A DNA stretch of 64,000 nucleotides from a virus. The DNA is taken from IMG/VR virus record IMGVR_UViG_3300028766_000004, positions 24,969 through 88,968 of that record, one strand, 5' to 3'. Below the pieces are notes generated by a model. That model made no database searches. It saw nothing but the letters and a program-made list of their open reading frames with translations, and was not told the DNA's origin. The position numbers and the translations under genes are program-made. Positions 34,903 to 44,639 of the stretch are shown here, piece by piece (within the stretch, counting starts at the first letter, position 1; each line of letters starts with the position of its first letter).

Positions 34903-37598
34903 TTTGCTTTTCCTTGCCTAGCTGGTGGTTGCCCTTCTGGAGCCTTACCAACTTGGAGGCTTGGATGAGACGAAGCTCCACCTTGTACAAACTCGTTCGG
35001 GTCTCCGGGGTTATTGGGGTCTGGCTGTCCTTGTTCCCCACCTTGTCCAGCTTGAGCTTCCATTTGTTGGGCTTGTTGTTGCTGCGCTTGTTGCTGTAGT
35101 TTGTAGTTAACCACAACAGGGTTAAGTATTAGGTTCCCAATTTCTTCGTCATCGTACGGTTCTAATCCAGCCTCCTCACGAGTCTCATCTAAAGTCTTAT
35201 AAGCTTGTACTTCAGACGCTCTGATATTAACCATCTCCTGCTCATCTTTCATATCAATGCCAGTGAATTCAAAATACAAATTTCTGTCAATTTGATGGAG
35301 GATGTGGTAATTCATCTGTTCTTCTATGAAGTTGAGAAGGTTTCGTAATCCTTTATCCCTAGAATGTTTTAATTTCGCCTCAGGAGATGTTTCAAACAAT
35401 GGAGCAGACTCAGATGCACCGCGATAATCAAAGTTGATTTCGGCTGGATCAATCAAATAAACAGCTGTAACCATCTTTACGAGGTATTCAATCCAAGAAT
35501 TGTACTCCATATCCCTATTATTGGAATGTAGGTTGATAAACTCGATGCCATCCTTGCTTGTCAAAACAGGGATTTTATGTGCGTTCGTAACATTTGAAGC
35601 GAGAGCGTGCCACTGTCTACGAAAAGATTCAAGCATCTCTTGTGGAACATTGGCACCTTTTATGTTTAAGAGTCCGTTAATCATACTTCCATTCGAGAAG
35701 AACCTGCGATTATATTCTTGGGCAAATAGGATGCTCGTAACCATATTGATAAGCATCTCTAGTTCACTATATCCATAACCATTCAACTTGATGGAGTTGC
35801 GAACATTTCTAATGCAGAACGCCAATTCGCGGTACGTATAGGTATGACGAACAACATTGTTGTAAATCTGCACGTATTTGATGAGGTCTCTACCATCATC
35901 CAAACCTTCCACGCTCTGCATACGAGGTTGAGCTACGCGAATTGTAGATGCGTCTACAGCCCAGAACTCACACGGTTTTCCATTCTTGGCAGGGACGATT
36001 TCAAAACAGTTATGGCTGATACATCCATTAGCTAAATAACTATGAGTTTTCTCAACTTCAAAGTTGTAAACGTCCAAATCTTCAACTTGCGAACATTTAA
36101 CTTCATTTACTCGAATATAGAAATATTCGTCGTCTACCAAATAGGCCGAGCGTTCTTTGGTTGGTTCGGCAACTTCTAATCCGTTTTCTCTAGCCAATTC
36201 TCTATATTCTTTACCACTAATATTTCCTCTGTACTGGTCTAAACACGGAACACCATATCTATTAACCTTCAGTTCAGATTCTGCTAAATATATTCCCTCG
36301 GCGCTAAGTAGATGACGTAAGCCAACAAACAATTGTCTGGATGTTGTGTTTATCTTAGCTTTTGTTTTATATATCGTACCATCCCCGCTTAAATAGCCGC
36401 CAATAAAAGCCCTTCTAACTTTTCTAGAAGACAGCAGTATGGATAAAGGAACCATCTTGTTTTCTGAACCTTTTCCGCATAAGTCTTCTAACCAATCTCC
36501 AAAACCGCTACCGTTAGAATTAATAAATACGGTTATGGCGTTTCTTCCTTCAACTGGATCGACGTGAGATTTTAATCCTATTTTTTCAGCAAATTTTAGA
36601 GTAAAATCAGCCAATTCTGTTTCATCAGAATGAAAAGTCAACCTCACACTTCCATTTTGTTGATTCCCTTCCGCCACGTAGAGACCTAAGAATCTCCCAA
36701 ATTCACTATCAATATGATGAGTTTTATCTCCAAATACAGCTTCAACATCTGATTCAGGCAGTTTTATGCGGGGGTAGGTTAAATACATTCCTGAAGAAAT
36801 ATTCTTAGCCTCTAACCATTCTGAGACGAATGGCTTACGACGAGTTCCAAGATAAGCCCACTTATCTTTAAGAACAAGAAGAGGGTGACCTTCTGTAGCC
36901 GTAATCTTCTGACCTCTAGATTTTATAGAGTAAAGATTCCCAGAATATTTGCGAGAATAAATTTGTTCTACCTTAGCTAATTCTCCATTATGGGAAAAAA
37001 CTTGATGGCCGACCTTAACGTCTTGGATGTTTATAAACGCTCCAAACATTTCAATCCTAGTATTAGCCGGATGACATGCTTGGTCGTAAATAAGTGAATC
37101 ACGAACAAAACGCTTCAAAAACTCAGCGAAATTGGGACGTCTTTCGCCAGAACGATATCTATCTGTATAACCAGTTTGGTAAAAAATATCTTCTAGCAGA
37201 TCGAGACGTCCTCTTTCTTCCTTGGTTGGTTTCCTGTTAGCATCTTTAAAACGAATTTGGAATCCGAGTGAATTCTTTTTCCATCTCGCAGGTTGAGCGA
37301 AGCTACAAATTTGCGCTATACGAGTATTTATTATGGCGTTAACCTGCTCTGTCTTTTCCGACATAGCAGCCAAAACATCATACGTTAAGCTGGAATATCT
37401 TTCTTTATACTGGGTTTGACCAATCAAAGACAAAGGATCGAACAACATAGAACGAGGAGATATTGCACTCGGCGCGAGACCACCCAATTCGCTAGAACGC
37501 TGAGTTAGCTCGGCATTCACTTTTTCAGTAACCTGTTGGTCGAGAGACTTCCCATTCAGTCCTTGTCTCCAACCGGCGATAGCTTCACGAAATCCCAT
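34899..37598 (-). CDS. Portal protein precursor containing an intein
   Basis: 899 codons. The exteins give a 543-residue portal of usual size: N-part residues 1-174 (with SEKTEQVNAIINTRIAQICS) and C-part 531-899 (CFEIVPAKNG onward, GYSELEMLINMVTSILFAQE, DPAEINFDYRG). It forms the dodecameric vertex ring that docks terminase and tail. Residues 175-530 are a LAGLIDADG intein, so protein splicing is needed for function. The C-terminus is Gln/Ala/Gly/Pro-rich. It starts where the 1271-residue gene ends (TAATG). Confidence 0.9.
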   Translation of the reverse strand: MGFREAIAGWRQGLNGKSLDQQVTEKVNAELTQRSSELGGLAPSAISPRSMLFDPLSLIGQTQYKERYSSLTYDVLAAMSEKTEQVNAIINTRIAQICSFAQPARWKKNSLGFQIRFKDANRKPTKEERGRLDLLEDIFYQTGYTDRYRSGERRPNFAEFLKRFVRDSLIYDQACHPANTRIEMFGAFINIQDVKVGHQVFSHNGELAKVEQIYSRKYSGNLYSIKSRGQKITATEGHPLLVLKDKWAYLGTRRKPFVSEWLEAKNISSGMYLTYPRIKLPESDVEAVFGDKTHHIDSEFGRFLGLYVAEGNQQNGSVRLTFHSDETELADFTLKFAEKIGLKSHVDPVEGRNAITVFINSNGSGFGDWLEDLCGKGSENKMVPLSILLSSRKVRRAFIGGYLSGDGTIYKTKAKINTTSRQLFVGLRHLLSAEGIYLAESELKVNRYGVPCLDQYRGNISGKEYRELARENGLEVAEPTKERSAYLVDDEYFYIRVNEVKCSQVEDLDVYNFEVEKTHSYLANGCISHNCFEIVPAKNGKPCEFWAVDASTIRVAQPRMQSVEGLDDGRDLIKYVQIYNNVVRHTYTYRELAFCIRNVRNSIKLNGYGYSELEMLINMVTSILFAQEYNRRFFSNGSMINGLLNIKGANVPQEMLESFRRQWHALASNVTNAHKIPVLTSKDGIEFINLHSNNRDMEYNSWIEYLVKMVTAVYLIDPAEINFDYRGASESAPLFETSPEAKLKHSRDKGLRNLLNFIEEQMNYHILHQIDRNLYFEFTGIDMKDEQEMVNIRASEVQAYKTLDETREEAGLEPYDDEEIGNLILNPVVVNYKLQQQAQQQQAQQMEAQAGQGGEQGQPDPNNPGDPNEFVQGGASSHPSLQVGKAPEGQPPARQGKAK
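36009..37076 (-). other. Portal intein with LAGLIDADG endonuclease
   Basis: 356 residues. Begins at C175 (A|CHPANTRIEMFG), has block B-like TATEGHPLLV, two LAGLIDADG motifs (FLGLYVAEG near 303, FIGGYLSGDG near 398), block F-like LDVYNFEVEKTHSYLANG and ends at H529-N530, followed by C531 of the extein. All splice residues (Cys1, TxxH, HN, +1 Cys) are present, so it should splice. It sits in the conserved YDQA|xxE stretch of portals, a site under strong constraint that homing elements prefer. Confidence 0.95.
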
Positions 37599-40500
37599 TA
37601 TAACCCCTCGTCAACTACACTTTTATTAAGTTGCTCTACGCATTCGTTGTAGAACGATTTAAGAGCAACTTCATCATTATCTTTTACAAACTTCTTAAAC
37701 CTATTGGCGTTAGTTCTGTATGGGAACAATCCAGCCTTATACATAATGTTTTCAATATATACCAAACGCTCTACCCATTGTTCTGCGCTGCTTACTTTGT
37801 CAGACTTGATCAAACTTAGATTATGAATTACAGGTTCTCTATGTATGGATTTAGAACTAGTGTCAGACTTGTTCAGATCGAAAACAAACATCGGTTTTGT
37901 TTCCATTCTGAAGTCGGTTGCAATAGTTGCAATTTTTTGGCCCATAGATTTGATTACGTCGTCAGTCAACGGCGCTGTGAAATCTTCCTGCATCGTAGAT
38001 GCTGAAAATTCGTTGTTCTTGATTACGTCTTTGATGAGGCCTTTAAGTAATGCACGATTTCCAGTTTTACGAACATCTACAGGGATAGCCTTGTAGGTGG
38101 TCATAAAGGAATCTATGAATTCATCAAAGTACGCACCAAGAAGTTCTGTACACCGTGTCAAATCATTAGAGTTCACATCGTTATAGAACGATTTGCGTAA
38201 GGCGATACTAATATCTCTACGGGCTAGAATCTTCTCGGCTTCAATGAGTTTAACTAACGATTTCTCCGACCAGTTATCGTAATATTCATCGGCTTCTTGT
38301 TTTTCGGCCAAAAAGGCGTGATATGCGTTTATCAGCTTCAACCCGAAATTCGTTTTAGCCATACCCATATCCAGATATTTGCCCGACTTGCCAGATTGTT
38401 GGATGGCATGGTTGATATTCGCTATGTCGCTTTGAATATCCGGCGAATAAAACTGCGAATTCTCAAGAATATTATTACGTTTTTGTTGGAATCTTTTTAC
38501 GGCTACATCAGCCATGTGATTAACACCATCTTGAACCGTTTTGTTATGCTCTTCTTTGGCTTTTACTTGTTGCTCATCTACTGGGTGTTCTATCTTAGAG
38601 ACATATGGTTCAAACTCTTTTCCATCTACATCTGCCAACTTTTTTCCCTGTAGATTATAATCATCAATCGCCGATTTTAAGGCGTGTTTCATAGCCTTAA
38701 TAGCCGGGTCTTGGATGTATTCTGAGGATGTACCACCACCAGCGTAAAATTTTTGTAAGTTCTTTTCAGCACCTACAATAGTATTGCGAAGGTCTCTAAC
38801 TTTAAAATACAGCGCCTTATCTTTAGTAGCTGGTCCAGACGCTGCAGGAGACGTTGGTACTTGTAGCCCTTTTGTCCCTTCTTCTGACGGAACAGAAGCT
38901 TTTTCTTCTTGGTATTTATCAACCTCTTTGCCAAGTTGATCTATGTTGTTTTGTAGCACTTTGGTTTGCTTATGCATAGCTACACCATTCTTAACACTTT
39001 GTAGCTTTGCATAAGCCGTCTTCGATGGCATTTCTTCCTCAGATTCAGGTAATTCAACCTTGATTCCGCTCTCTTCCATAAGTTTGCCAAGCTTCTTCAC
39101 AGCTTTTGCAGGATCGAGAGACATGCTTTGAACACCTTCGATTACTCGTTGAGCTTCAGTTCTCTTCTCTGGGTCTTCAATTTCACCAGCCTTTTCATAT
39201 TGTTCCTTCAAAGTATCAAACTGGAACATCGGGTCGTCTACTCCAGTGTCATTGGCAAATCTGTGCATCTGATTGAATGTTTTGTTTACCCATTTGCTAT
39301 CTGGGTCGGTTTCAAGATGTTGAGCCAACGTATCCGCTCTTTGCTCGTAGCTCGGGGTTAGAAGCTTTTTATCTTGGAGATGATTTCTCAATTCTTCTAA
39401 ATGGTTCGCCATATCAATATGTTCATCGGTAGGAGTATGTATATCAAACGGAGGAGGCAATGGTTTACCGGCTGATGCAACTGGCAGGTCTACATTTCGC
39501 TGTAGAAATGCTTTATATACATCAAGTAGTTCTCTATTGTCTTTGGATGCATCAACTTTTCCAAGCCTATCTGACAACCCCTTGAATCCGTGTTTAGTTG
39601 CTAACCACTGGAGGGTTTTAATAGTGTTGGTTTGCATCCTATCGAGATATTCAGACGCTGGCTTATCAGATGCTAATTTCTGCTCAGCTACAGTGAGGAA
39701 GTTTGGGTCTGAAACCTTAGCCCCGACCAATTGCTCGAAATCTTGCATCGTCTTTGGTGGGGCTATCGAATCAACAGCTCCATTATTATCTACGAATTGA
39801 TGAATGATTTTTGAAGCTGAGTCGATGTTATTTCCAACGTGTAGGTCGTGACGAGCCTTCAGTACCTTAAAAGGTACATCTGAATTAGACTTCATATAGT
39901 TATTAATCTTGTCTAATGCCATCGTTGCACTATCAAAGTGTTCTGGTTTCAAATGTGCATACTGATCAAGATTGTCGGGTTGTTCTGGTGCAGTCTCTTC
40001 CTTCTTCTGTTCTTCAAACTGCTCAAGCGGTTCGATATCAGGATGTATCTGATCTGGCTTAAGCGGCTTCTCTTCAACAGCTTGTTCATCTTCTGGAAGT
40101 TTGGCATATTCGCTCGGTTTAACCGGAGGTTCAGCACCCATAGCATAATCGAGTTTAGACATTCCACCCTTCTTGGCGTCGTAACCGAAATGCTCCAATT
40201 CTCCGTGAATTGGATGCTCTCGAGCAAATGTTTCTACCATCCCCATAGGAACAGGAATAGACTTTTCACCATCCCAAACAAGAATTTTTTGATTAGGGTT
40301 TGGCCCTTGTGCCTTAGCTTGTTTTCCATCTTTTCCAGCCACTGTTGGCGTTGGTGGTGCGGATTCTACTACGTGTCCATAATGCATCTGATATTCGCCA
40401 GTTTTTACATCAGGAGCGTAATATCCAATCCAGTCTGCTGGTTTAAGATGTTGGGCTAATAGCTGAAGTTTATTCTGCCGATGTTTCATCTGATCGGCCT

Positions 40501-41413
40501 TCATTTGCATTTGCTGATCAACAGGGATAATTTTCTGTGCTTCTTGTGTAGGTGCTCCAACTGAGGGAACGTGAACACCTTCGCTAAACTTGTATTTGTT
40601 TACTTTGCCAGTTTCGTCAGGCCTCTCATAATGATTTATATCTCCGTAAAAGAACTCTACAAGGTCTCCATTCGGTTTCTTAACCGTCACGGTTTTCTTT
40701 TCTGGATTCTTTGCCACAACCGTTCCGTTAGCTGTAAATCCTTTACCATTTGGCCCTAAACCAATTGTTGGATCGGGGTGATATCCCTGAAACGATACAT
40801 CATCACCATGTTGTAGTTTGTCTTCATACCACTTAGATTTAGGGGTGTGATTATATTCGATAGAAGCGCTCTTCGTTGGGTCTAGTTGAGCAAGCTTCTG
40901 ACCGTCCTTCTTATCACGAATGGGTTGAGTACTGACCATCGGTCTTGCTTTCGCACCGTCTGGTTTAGATGCTGCGGCACTCTGTTCGTTAACAGTCGAT
41001 TCTGGAGAACTCGTAGTTGGCGCTGGTGAATTTGGACCGGGGGTTGCTGAAGATTGAGGCTGTGGAGAAGTTTTTTTATCTTCATTTGGCTTATTAAAAG
41101 TTAAAGTTGGTTTAATTGGAGATGGCGTTGAAAATGGTGCGTCGGTTACATTTTCTATAGCCATCTGCTGTTCTTGTGGTCCATTAATTGTCGGAACAAT
41201 TACTGGAACTGCACCTCCGTTGAGTATTAGCTTAGTTACCTCACCAGATTGAGCACCTGGAGCTCCAGCTCCCGGAGCTGCATTTGCTGCAGCTTGATTT
41301 CCTTTAATATTTGGAAGTTTTGGCTTGCCAAACGGAGCCATTCCCTTTACAATCAAATCCTCAAATAGTTGAGGTTCGCTCTTACCTAAATAATCATCTA
41401 ATTCTTTAAACAT
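37598..41413 (-). CDS. Giant protein upstream of the portal, 1271 aa
   Basis: Start at ATG 41413 (RBS GGAG). N-terminal 200 residues are Pro/Ala/Ser/Gln-rich. Two SH3-like barrels may lie near 220-290 (GDDVSFQGY ... VTVKKPNGDLVEFFYGDINH) and 340-420; the first resembles that of the 1345-residue protein. The remainder is mostly charged helix. No enzyme motif. Located between small packaging genes and the portal; likely a head-associated or internal protein. The size is unusual for this position. Confidence 0.65.
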   Translation of the reverse strand: MFKELDDYLGKSEPQLFEDLIVKGMAPFGKPKLPNIKGNQAAANAAPGAGAPGAQSGEVTKLILNGGAVPVIVPTINGPQEQQMAIENVTDAPFSTPSPIKPTLTFNKPNEDKKTSPQPQSSATPGPNSPAPTTSSPESTVNEQSAAASKPDGAKARPMVSTQPIRDKKDGQKLAQLDPTKSASIEYNHTPKSKWYEDKLQHGDDVSFQGYHPDPTIGLGPNGKGFTANGTVVAKNPEKKTVTVKKPNGDLVEFFYGDINHYERPDETGKVNKYKFSEGVHVPSVGAPTQEAQKIIPVDQQMQMKADQMKHRQNKLQLLAQHLKPADWIGYYAPDVKTGEYQMHYGHVVESAPPTPTVAGKDGKQAKAQGPNPNQKILVWDGEKSIPVPMGMVETFAREHPIHGELEHFGYDAKKGGMSKLDYAMGAEPPVKPSEYAKLPEDEQAVEEKPLKPDQIHPDIEPLEQFEEQKKEETAPEQPDNLDQYAHLKPEHFDSATMALDKINNYMKSNSDVPFKVLKARHDLHVGNNIDSASKIIHQFVDNNGAVDSIAPPKTMQDFEQLVGAKVSDPNFLTVAEQKLASDKPASEYLDRMQTNTIKTLQWLATKHGFKGLSDRLGKVDASKDNRELLDVYKAFLQRNVDLPVASAGKPLPPPFDIHTPTDEHIDMANHLEELRNHLQDKKLLTPSYEQRADTLAQHLETDPDSKWVNKTFNQMHRFANDTGVDDPMFQFDTLKEQYEKAGEIEDPEKRTEAQRVIEGVQSMSLDPAKAVKKLGKLMEESGIKVELPESEEEMPSKTAYAKLQSVKNGVAMHKQTKVLQNNIDQLGKEVDKYQEEKASVPSEEGTKGLQVPTSPAASGPATKDKALYFKVRDLRNTIVGAEKNLQKFYAGGGTSSEYIQDPAIKAMKHALKSAIDDYNLQGKKLADVDGKEFEPYVSKIEHPVDEQQVKAKEEHNKTVQDGVNHMADVAVKRFQQKRNNILENSQFYSPDIQSDIANINHAIQQSGKSGKYLDMGMAKTNFGLKLINAYHAFLAEKQEADEYYDNWSEKSLVKLIEAEKILARRDISIALRKSFYNDVNSNDLTRCTELLGAYFDEFIDSFMTTYKAIPVDVRKTGNRALLKGLIKDVIKNNEFSASTMQEDFTAPLTDDVIKSMGQKIATIATDFRMETKPMFVFDLNKSDTSSKSIHREPVIHNLSLIKSDKVSSAEQWVERLVYIENIMYKAGLFPYRTNANRFKKFVKDNDEVALKSFYNECVEQLNKSVVDEGL

Positions 41414-41435
41414 TTTCACTCCGAATAACAATAGG

Positions 41436-41678
41436 CTATTCGATATTTTCACGGCGTTTGTTCAGCGTATCGCTGGATACAGATGAACAGAATAAATATC
41501 CATCAACGAGGATTAAGGCACTAACTTTTTTAGCACCACTGACATCAATGCAGCGGTTTTGTTTTTCGTATTGTTCTTTAAGTCTTTTGAGACTTCTAGA
41601 ACCGTATTTCAAAATACTAGTCACCCTGTCGGAGTGAACAGTATGCCCATTTCCTATATCCAACAATACAATTTTCAT
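41436..41678 (-). CDS. RemA-like (DUF370) small protein
   Basis: 80 residues whose layout follows bacterial RemA/DUF370 proteins: a first strand ending IGNGHTVHSDRVTSIL (RemA: IGFGNIV.A.RI..I), a helix SRSLKRLKEQYEKQNRCIDV, then GAKKVSALILVDGYLFCSS and a final SVSSDTLNKR. RemA in Bacillus forms rings that bind DNA and control biofilm genes. A phage copy next to terminase is unexpected. The match is by motif spacing only. It overlaps the upstream zinc-ribbon gene by four bases. Confidence 0.6.
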   Translation of the reverse strand: MKIVLLDIGNGHTVHSDRVTSILKYGSRSLKRLKEQYEKQNRCIDVSGAKKVSALILVDGYLFCSSVSSDTLNKRRENIE

Positions 41679-41866
41679 TGTCTTCCGTAAAAACCCATTA
41701 AGATTCCCATTCCGCTCATAGGAGCGCTTGCAGCAATTTCTATATCGTTAGCATCAAAACCAATAACATGGAAACGATGTCTACAGCTAGCACACTCGAA
41801 TAGTCGAGGTGGTCGCTCCATATCTATAGTAATTATACTACTTCCTTCGCATTTTGGACAAACCAT
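41675..41866 (-). CDS. Zinc-ribbon protein, 63 aa
   Basis: 63 residues: MVCPKCEGSS at the start and CASCRHRFH at about 27-35, a classic zinc ribbon of two CxxC pairs. C-terminal half is hydrophobic (SGMGILMGFYGRQ). Stop overlaps the RemA-like gene's start. Role unknown; possibly a nucleic-acid-binding partner of its neighbour. Confidence 0.7.
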   Translation of the reverse strand: MVCPKCEGSSIITIDMERPPRLFECASCRHRFHVIGFDANDIEIAASAPMSGMGILMGFYGRQ

Positions 41867-42105
41867 TATTCACCAATTGGTGGTGCTGCCGATCCAGCTC
41901 CGGGATTCTTAAATCTACGTCGCTTGAAAGAGTTTACTCTCGTTGCTTGCTGTTTTGCCATGTTGATCCGTTTGAACGATCTTACATTGGATGTGATGGC
42001 TGGTTCTGAATCAGTCGCTATACTTTTCGCAAACTGAACCAATCCAGCTAAATCATCATTAGCGTCTCGATATTTTTTCGCTAAAGTCACCAATTCATCA
42101 ATCAT
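41866..42105 (-). CDS. Unknown basic protein, 79 aa
   Basis: ATG at 42105 with GGAAA upstream follows the previous stop by one base. Helical N-terminus (MIDELVTLAKKYRDANDDLA), then a basic stretch (KRINMAKQQATRVNSFKRRR) and a Gly/Ala/Pro tail. Earlier in-frame non-ATG starts overlap the upstream gene and are unlikely. Not recognised. Confidence 0.65.
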   Translation of the reverse strand: MIDELVTLAKKYRDANDDLAGLVQFAKSIATDSEPAITSNVRSFKRINMAKQQATRVNSFKRRRFKNPGAGSAAPPIGE

Positions 42106-42106
42106 T

Positions 42107-42844
42107 CTATTTTCCAAACGTGAACTTGGCAGATTTGCCAATAGATTTAGGTAGATTCATAGGCTTCGCTTCTGTTTGTTTAGGTGCTACCGGACCTCTA
42201 CCATGTGAAAATTCATAATTCTTCTTACTCAAATCTTTGATTGCATCTGTATCACCAGACGATCTCTTCTTATCCTTCCAATTCTTATTAGCTGAATTTA
42301 AAGCGACTGTTGTATCAACTGGGTGATAATTCTTAGAAGGACGGAGCCGTTGTGTTCTTGTGTAATCTTTCTTCGCTGATTGCCTAGATTCGTGTTGAGA
42401 AACTTTGTCAAAACCTTTAAACATCACATCGGATAGAACAACCAATTCGTCTAGAACCTCGACACTCTTATTCATTTTGCTGTCTCCAACCGATTTATTG
42501 GCATCTGAATCTGGACATGTTTCTGTGTGGAATCCTTTCCCTTTACAGGTAGGGCATGGGTCGCCGTGTAAAACGCCACATCCGTTGCACATCTGTGTTG
42601 CGGGATTAATATTTCCCTTACAATCTGCGTCTTTCGTATGCTTATCACTAAACAAATGTCTTCCAGCAGCGCCCTTGTCTAATAAATCTCCAAACAAATC
42701 CATAGACTTCTCCGATGGTGGTGCAACTTGTGGCTGGTGACGTGGGCAATGCGATCCATCCGTCTTCCACAAACAACCTTTCTGAGGACAATACATTTCT
42801 GGATGCTCTTGCTTACGTTGCGCAACTTTGGCTGCGATGTTCAT
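42107..42844 (-). CDS. Cysteine-rich protein, 245 aa
   Basis: Start chosen at ATG 42844; a GTG three codons earlier is possible. Zinc-binding parts: CPQKGC ... CPRH near 19-35 and a DnaJ-type finger CNGCGVLHGDPCPTCKGKGF near 85-110. The C-terminal half is basic (KDYTRTQRLRPSKNYHP) and low in complexity. Immediately downstream of TerL. Function not known; a packaging accessory is possible by position only. Confidence 0.65.
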   Translation of the reverse strand: MNIAAKVAQRKQEHPEMYCPQKGCLWKTDGSHCPRHQPQVAPPSEKSMDLFGDLLDKGAAGRHLFSDKHTKDADCKGNINPATQMCNGCGVLHGDPCPTCKGKGFHTETCPDSDANKSVGDSKMNKSVEVLDELVVLSDVMFKGFDKVSQHESRQSAKKDYTRTQRLRPSKNYHPVDTTVALNSANKNWKDKKRSSGDTDAIKDLSKKNYEFSHGRGPVAPKQTEAKPMNLPKSIGKSAKFTFGK

Positions 42845-42902
42845 ATTAATCACACCCCAAAGTAAAGTTTAAGTTCCGCCGCAATCAAAAGCAAGCGTTA
42901 TC

Positions 42903-44639
42903 CTAAAGGAAGTGGTATCCAAACTGCCCAGTGTCCATCAACTTATGTAAAGCCAAAAGCGCATAAGCAAAGCTGTGAGCGTAATGATCATCTCCCTTCT
43001 TACCTATCTTCTCAATAATTTGTAAATCTGCGCTGTTTGGGTCTTCAACTTCCTCGTGAATTAAAGCCAAATTCAAAATATGCTTGAAGAATGTTTTGTA
43101 TTGTTCTAGATTGCCTGGAAACCAAATCTTTCGCTGCTTTACATCTTCCAGCATATTTCTCAAATGCATAGTTCTATCAACCGAAACTCTATGTCCTTGT
43201 TCGTTCCATACAGGCTGGAATATCTTGTCTTTCGCTGTTCCAGACGTGTAGCTGCAACTATACAAACGGTCTGGAAATGCCTTCAATAGATAATCGTTAC
43301 GATCTCGTCCATATCCCAAATCGGCAACTATGTAGTTTGGGTTAAACCCTCCTAGTATGCGAGCAAACTCCTTAGCAGTATTCAAAACATCTGGGCTATC
43401 TTGCACCACATACAAACCGGCCACTTCAACCTTTCCATCCTTTCTCTTGCCCAACACCACCATCCAGTTAAAATACCCCCAGTCGATACCAGCTACAACG
43501 GCTGCATACTCTGGCCTTCGTATCATCGGAATGGTCCTAGTAGCGTCCAACTGCCTCATCAAAGCATCTTCTGAAATCAATCCATCGTTGCTGGAGTATG
43601 GTAATCCAAGGACGTAATTGTAGAAGATATCCATGAACTTATATTTCTTTAGCTGGCGCATTACTTGGTCGGCGCTGATCCATACGCATGATAGTTGGCT
43701 TATGTTGTACCCAGCGTCATCATGTCCCTTATCGGGATACTTTGGAACCCATACACCATCCCATCTATTAACCTCCGAAACACATCCAGCGTGAGCACAT
43801 TTGTATTTGTAACTACCGGGCGGAATATATTCATCAGTTTGGTCTAGGTCTCTTAGTTGTTGGATGTTGTCTTCGAAATTTAATGTTTGAGAGTGACCTG
43901 AGGTACACTTAACGAACCAGAAGTTTTGGCTGCTCTTAGAAAAGCTCTTATCGATACCAACACCGGGGAGTGTTGGGGTACTGAATTCACGGATTAGACC
44001 ATAACGTGAAGAAGACAAGGATTGTTCGAAGGCTGCTTCCACCTTATCGCTCATACGATCTTTTTCGTCAATATACAAGACATCAGCATCAACACCTTCA
44101 CCAAGTCTAGACGTTTGACCAGAACGCATAAAAAGGAAGCTCTTGCCTATTTTTTTAGCTCCAACGTTATCCAAATCTCCCTTTTGTTGGAGATTTTTCA
44201 TATATAGCGTTTCGCTCAAAGCTTCATTAATACGAGTGTTAGCAAAATCCTCCATCTGTTGTTTGGTTGGAAAGACGTACATTGCTTTTGTTCTATCATG
44301 CTGAGATAGGAACCACAACACTTCAGTCACAGACGACTCGGAAGCTCCACACTGACGAGATTTCTCATAACATTTACTCTTAGCTTGGTCGCCTAACATT
44401 TGAGCTAGAAATGGACGATGTGCAACCCAATTTTTAGTATCATCTCGTTTAGACTCAGGAATACTAAAACGATACGGCTCGCCTTTTAGCGCCCTATACT
44501 GCATCCCCCACGTCACTGGACAAGACTTTGCTATCGATGGGGCAATTGCTTTGAATTGCCCGATATCTAAATCGACGCCATATTTACTTTGTATTTCTAA
44601 AATTTTTGTAGTTATAGCTGTTTGCTGTTCCGGATTCAT
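42903..44639 (-). CDS. terL: Terminase large subunit
   Basis: 578 residues from ATG 44639 (RBS AGGAAAC). ATPase: Walker A variant at about 91-100 (YEKSRQCGAS), then AMYVFPTKQQM, Walker B DVLYIDE at 186-192 and an STPT motif (about 223). Nuclease part begins with VVAGIDWGYFNW and later has IVADLGYGRDR and DDHYAHSFAYA, the usual acidic residues of the RNase H-like domain. It pumps DNA into the prohead through the portal and cuts concatemers. Confidence 0.92.
   Translation of the reverse strand: MNPEQQTAITTKILEIQSKYGVDLDIGQFKAIAPSIAKSCPVTWGMQYRALKGEPYRFSIPESKRDDTKNWVAHRPFLAQMLGDQAKSKCYEKSRQCGASESSVTEVLWFLSQHDRTKAMYVFPTKQQMEDFANTRINEALSETLYMKNLQQKGDLDNVGAKKIGKSFLFMRSGQTSRLGEGVDADVLYIDEKDRMSDKVEAAFEQSLSSSRYGLIREFSTPTLPGVGIDKSFSKSSQNFWFVKCTSGHSQTLNFEDNIQQLRDLDQTDEYIPPGSYKYKCAHAGCVSEVNRWDGVWVPKYPDKGHDDAGYNISQLSCVWISADQVMRQLKKYKFMDIFYNYVLGLPYSSNDGLISEDALMRQLDATRTIPMIRRPEYAAVVAGIDWGYFNWMVVLGKRKDGKVEVAGLYVVQDSPDVLNTAKEFARILGGFNPNYIVADLGYGRDRNDYLLKAFPDRLYSCSYTSGTAKDKIFQPVWNEQGHRVSVDRTMHLRNMLEDVKQRKIWFPGNLEQYKTFFKHILNLALIHEEVEDPNSADLQIIEKIGKKGDDHYAHSFAYALLALHKLMDTGQFGYHFL

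Noticed and set aside
39938-40459. 173-codon plus-strand Phe-rich frame
   Set aside because: Antisense of the 1271-residue gene; composition is what the reverse of Glu/Lys/Gln-rich sequence gives.
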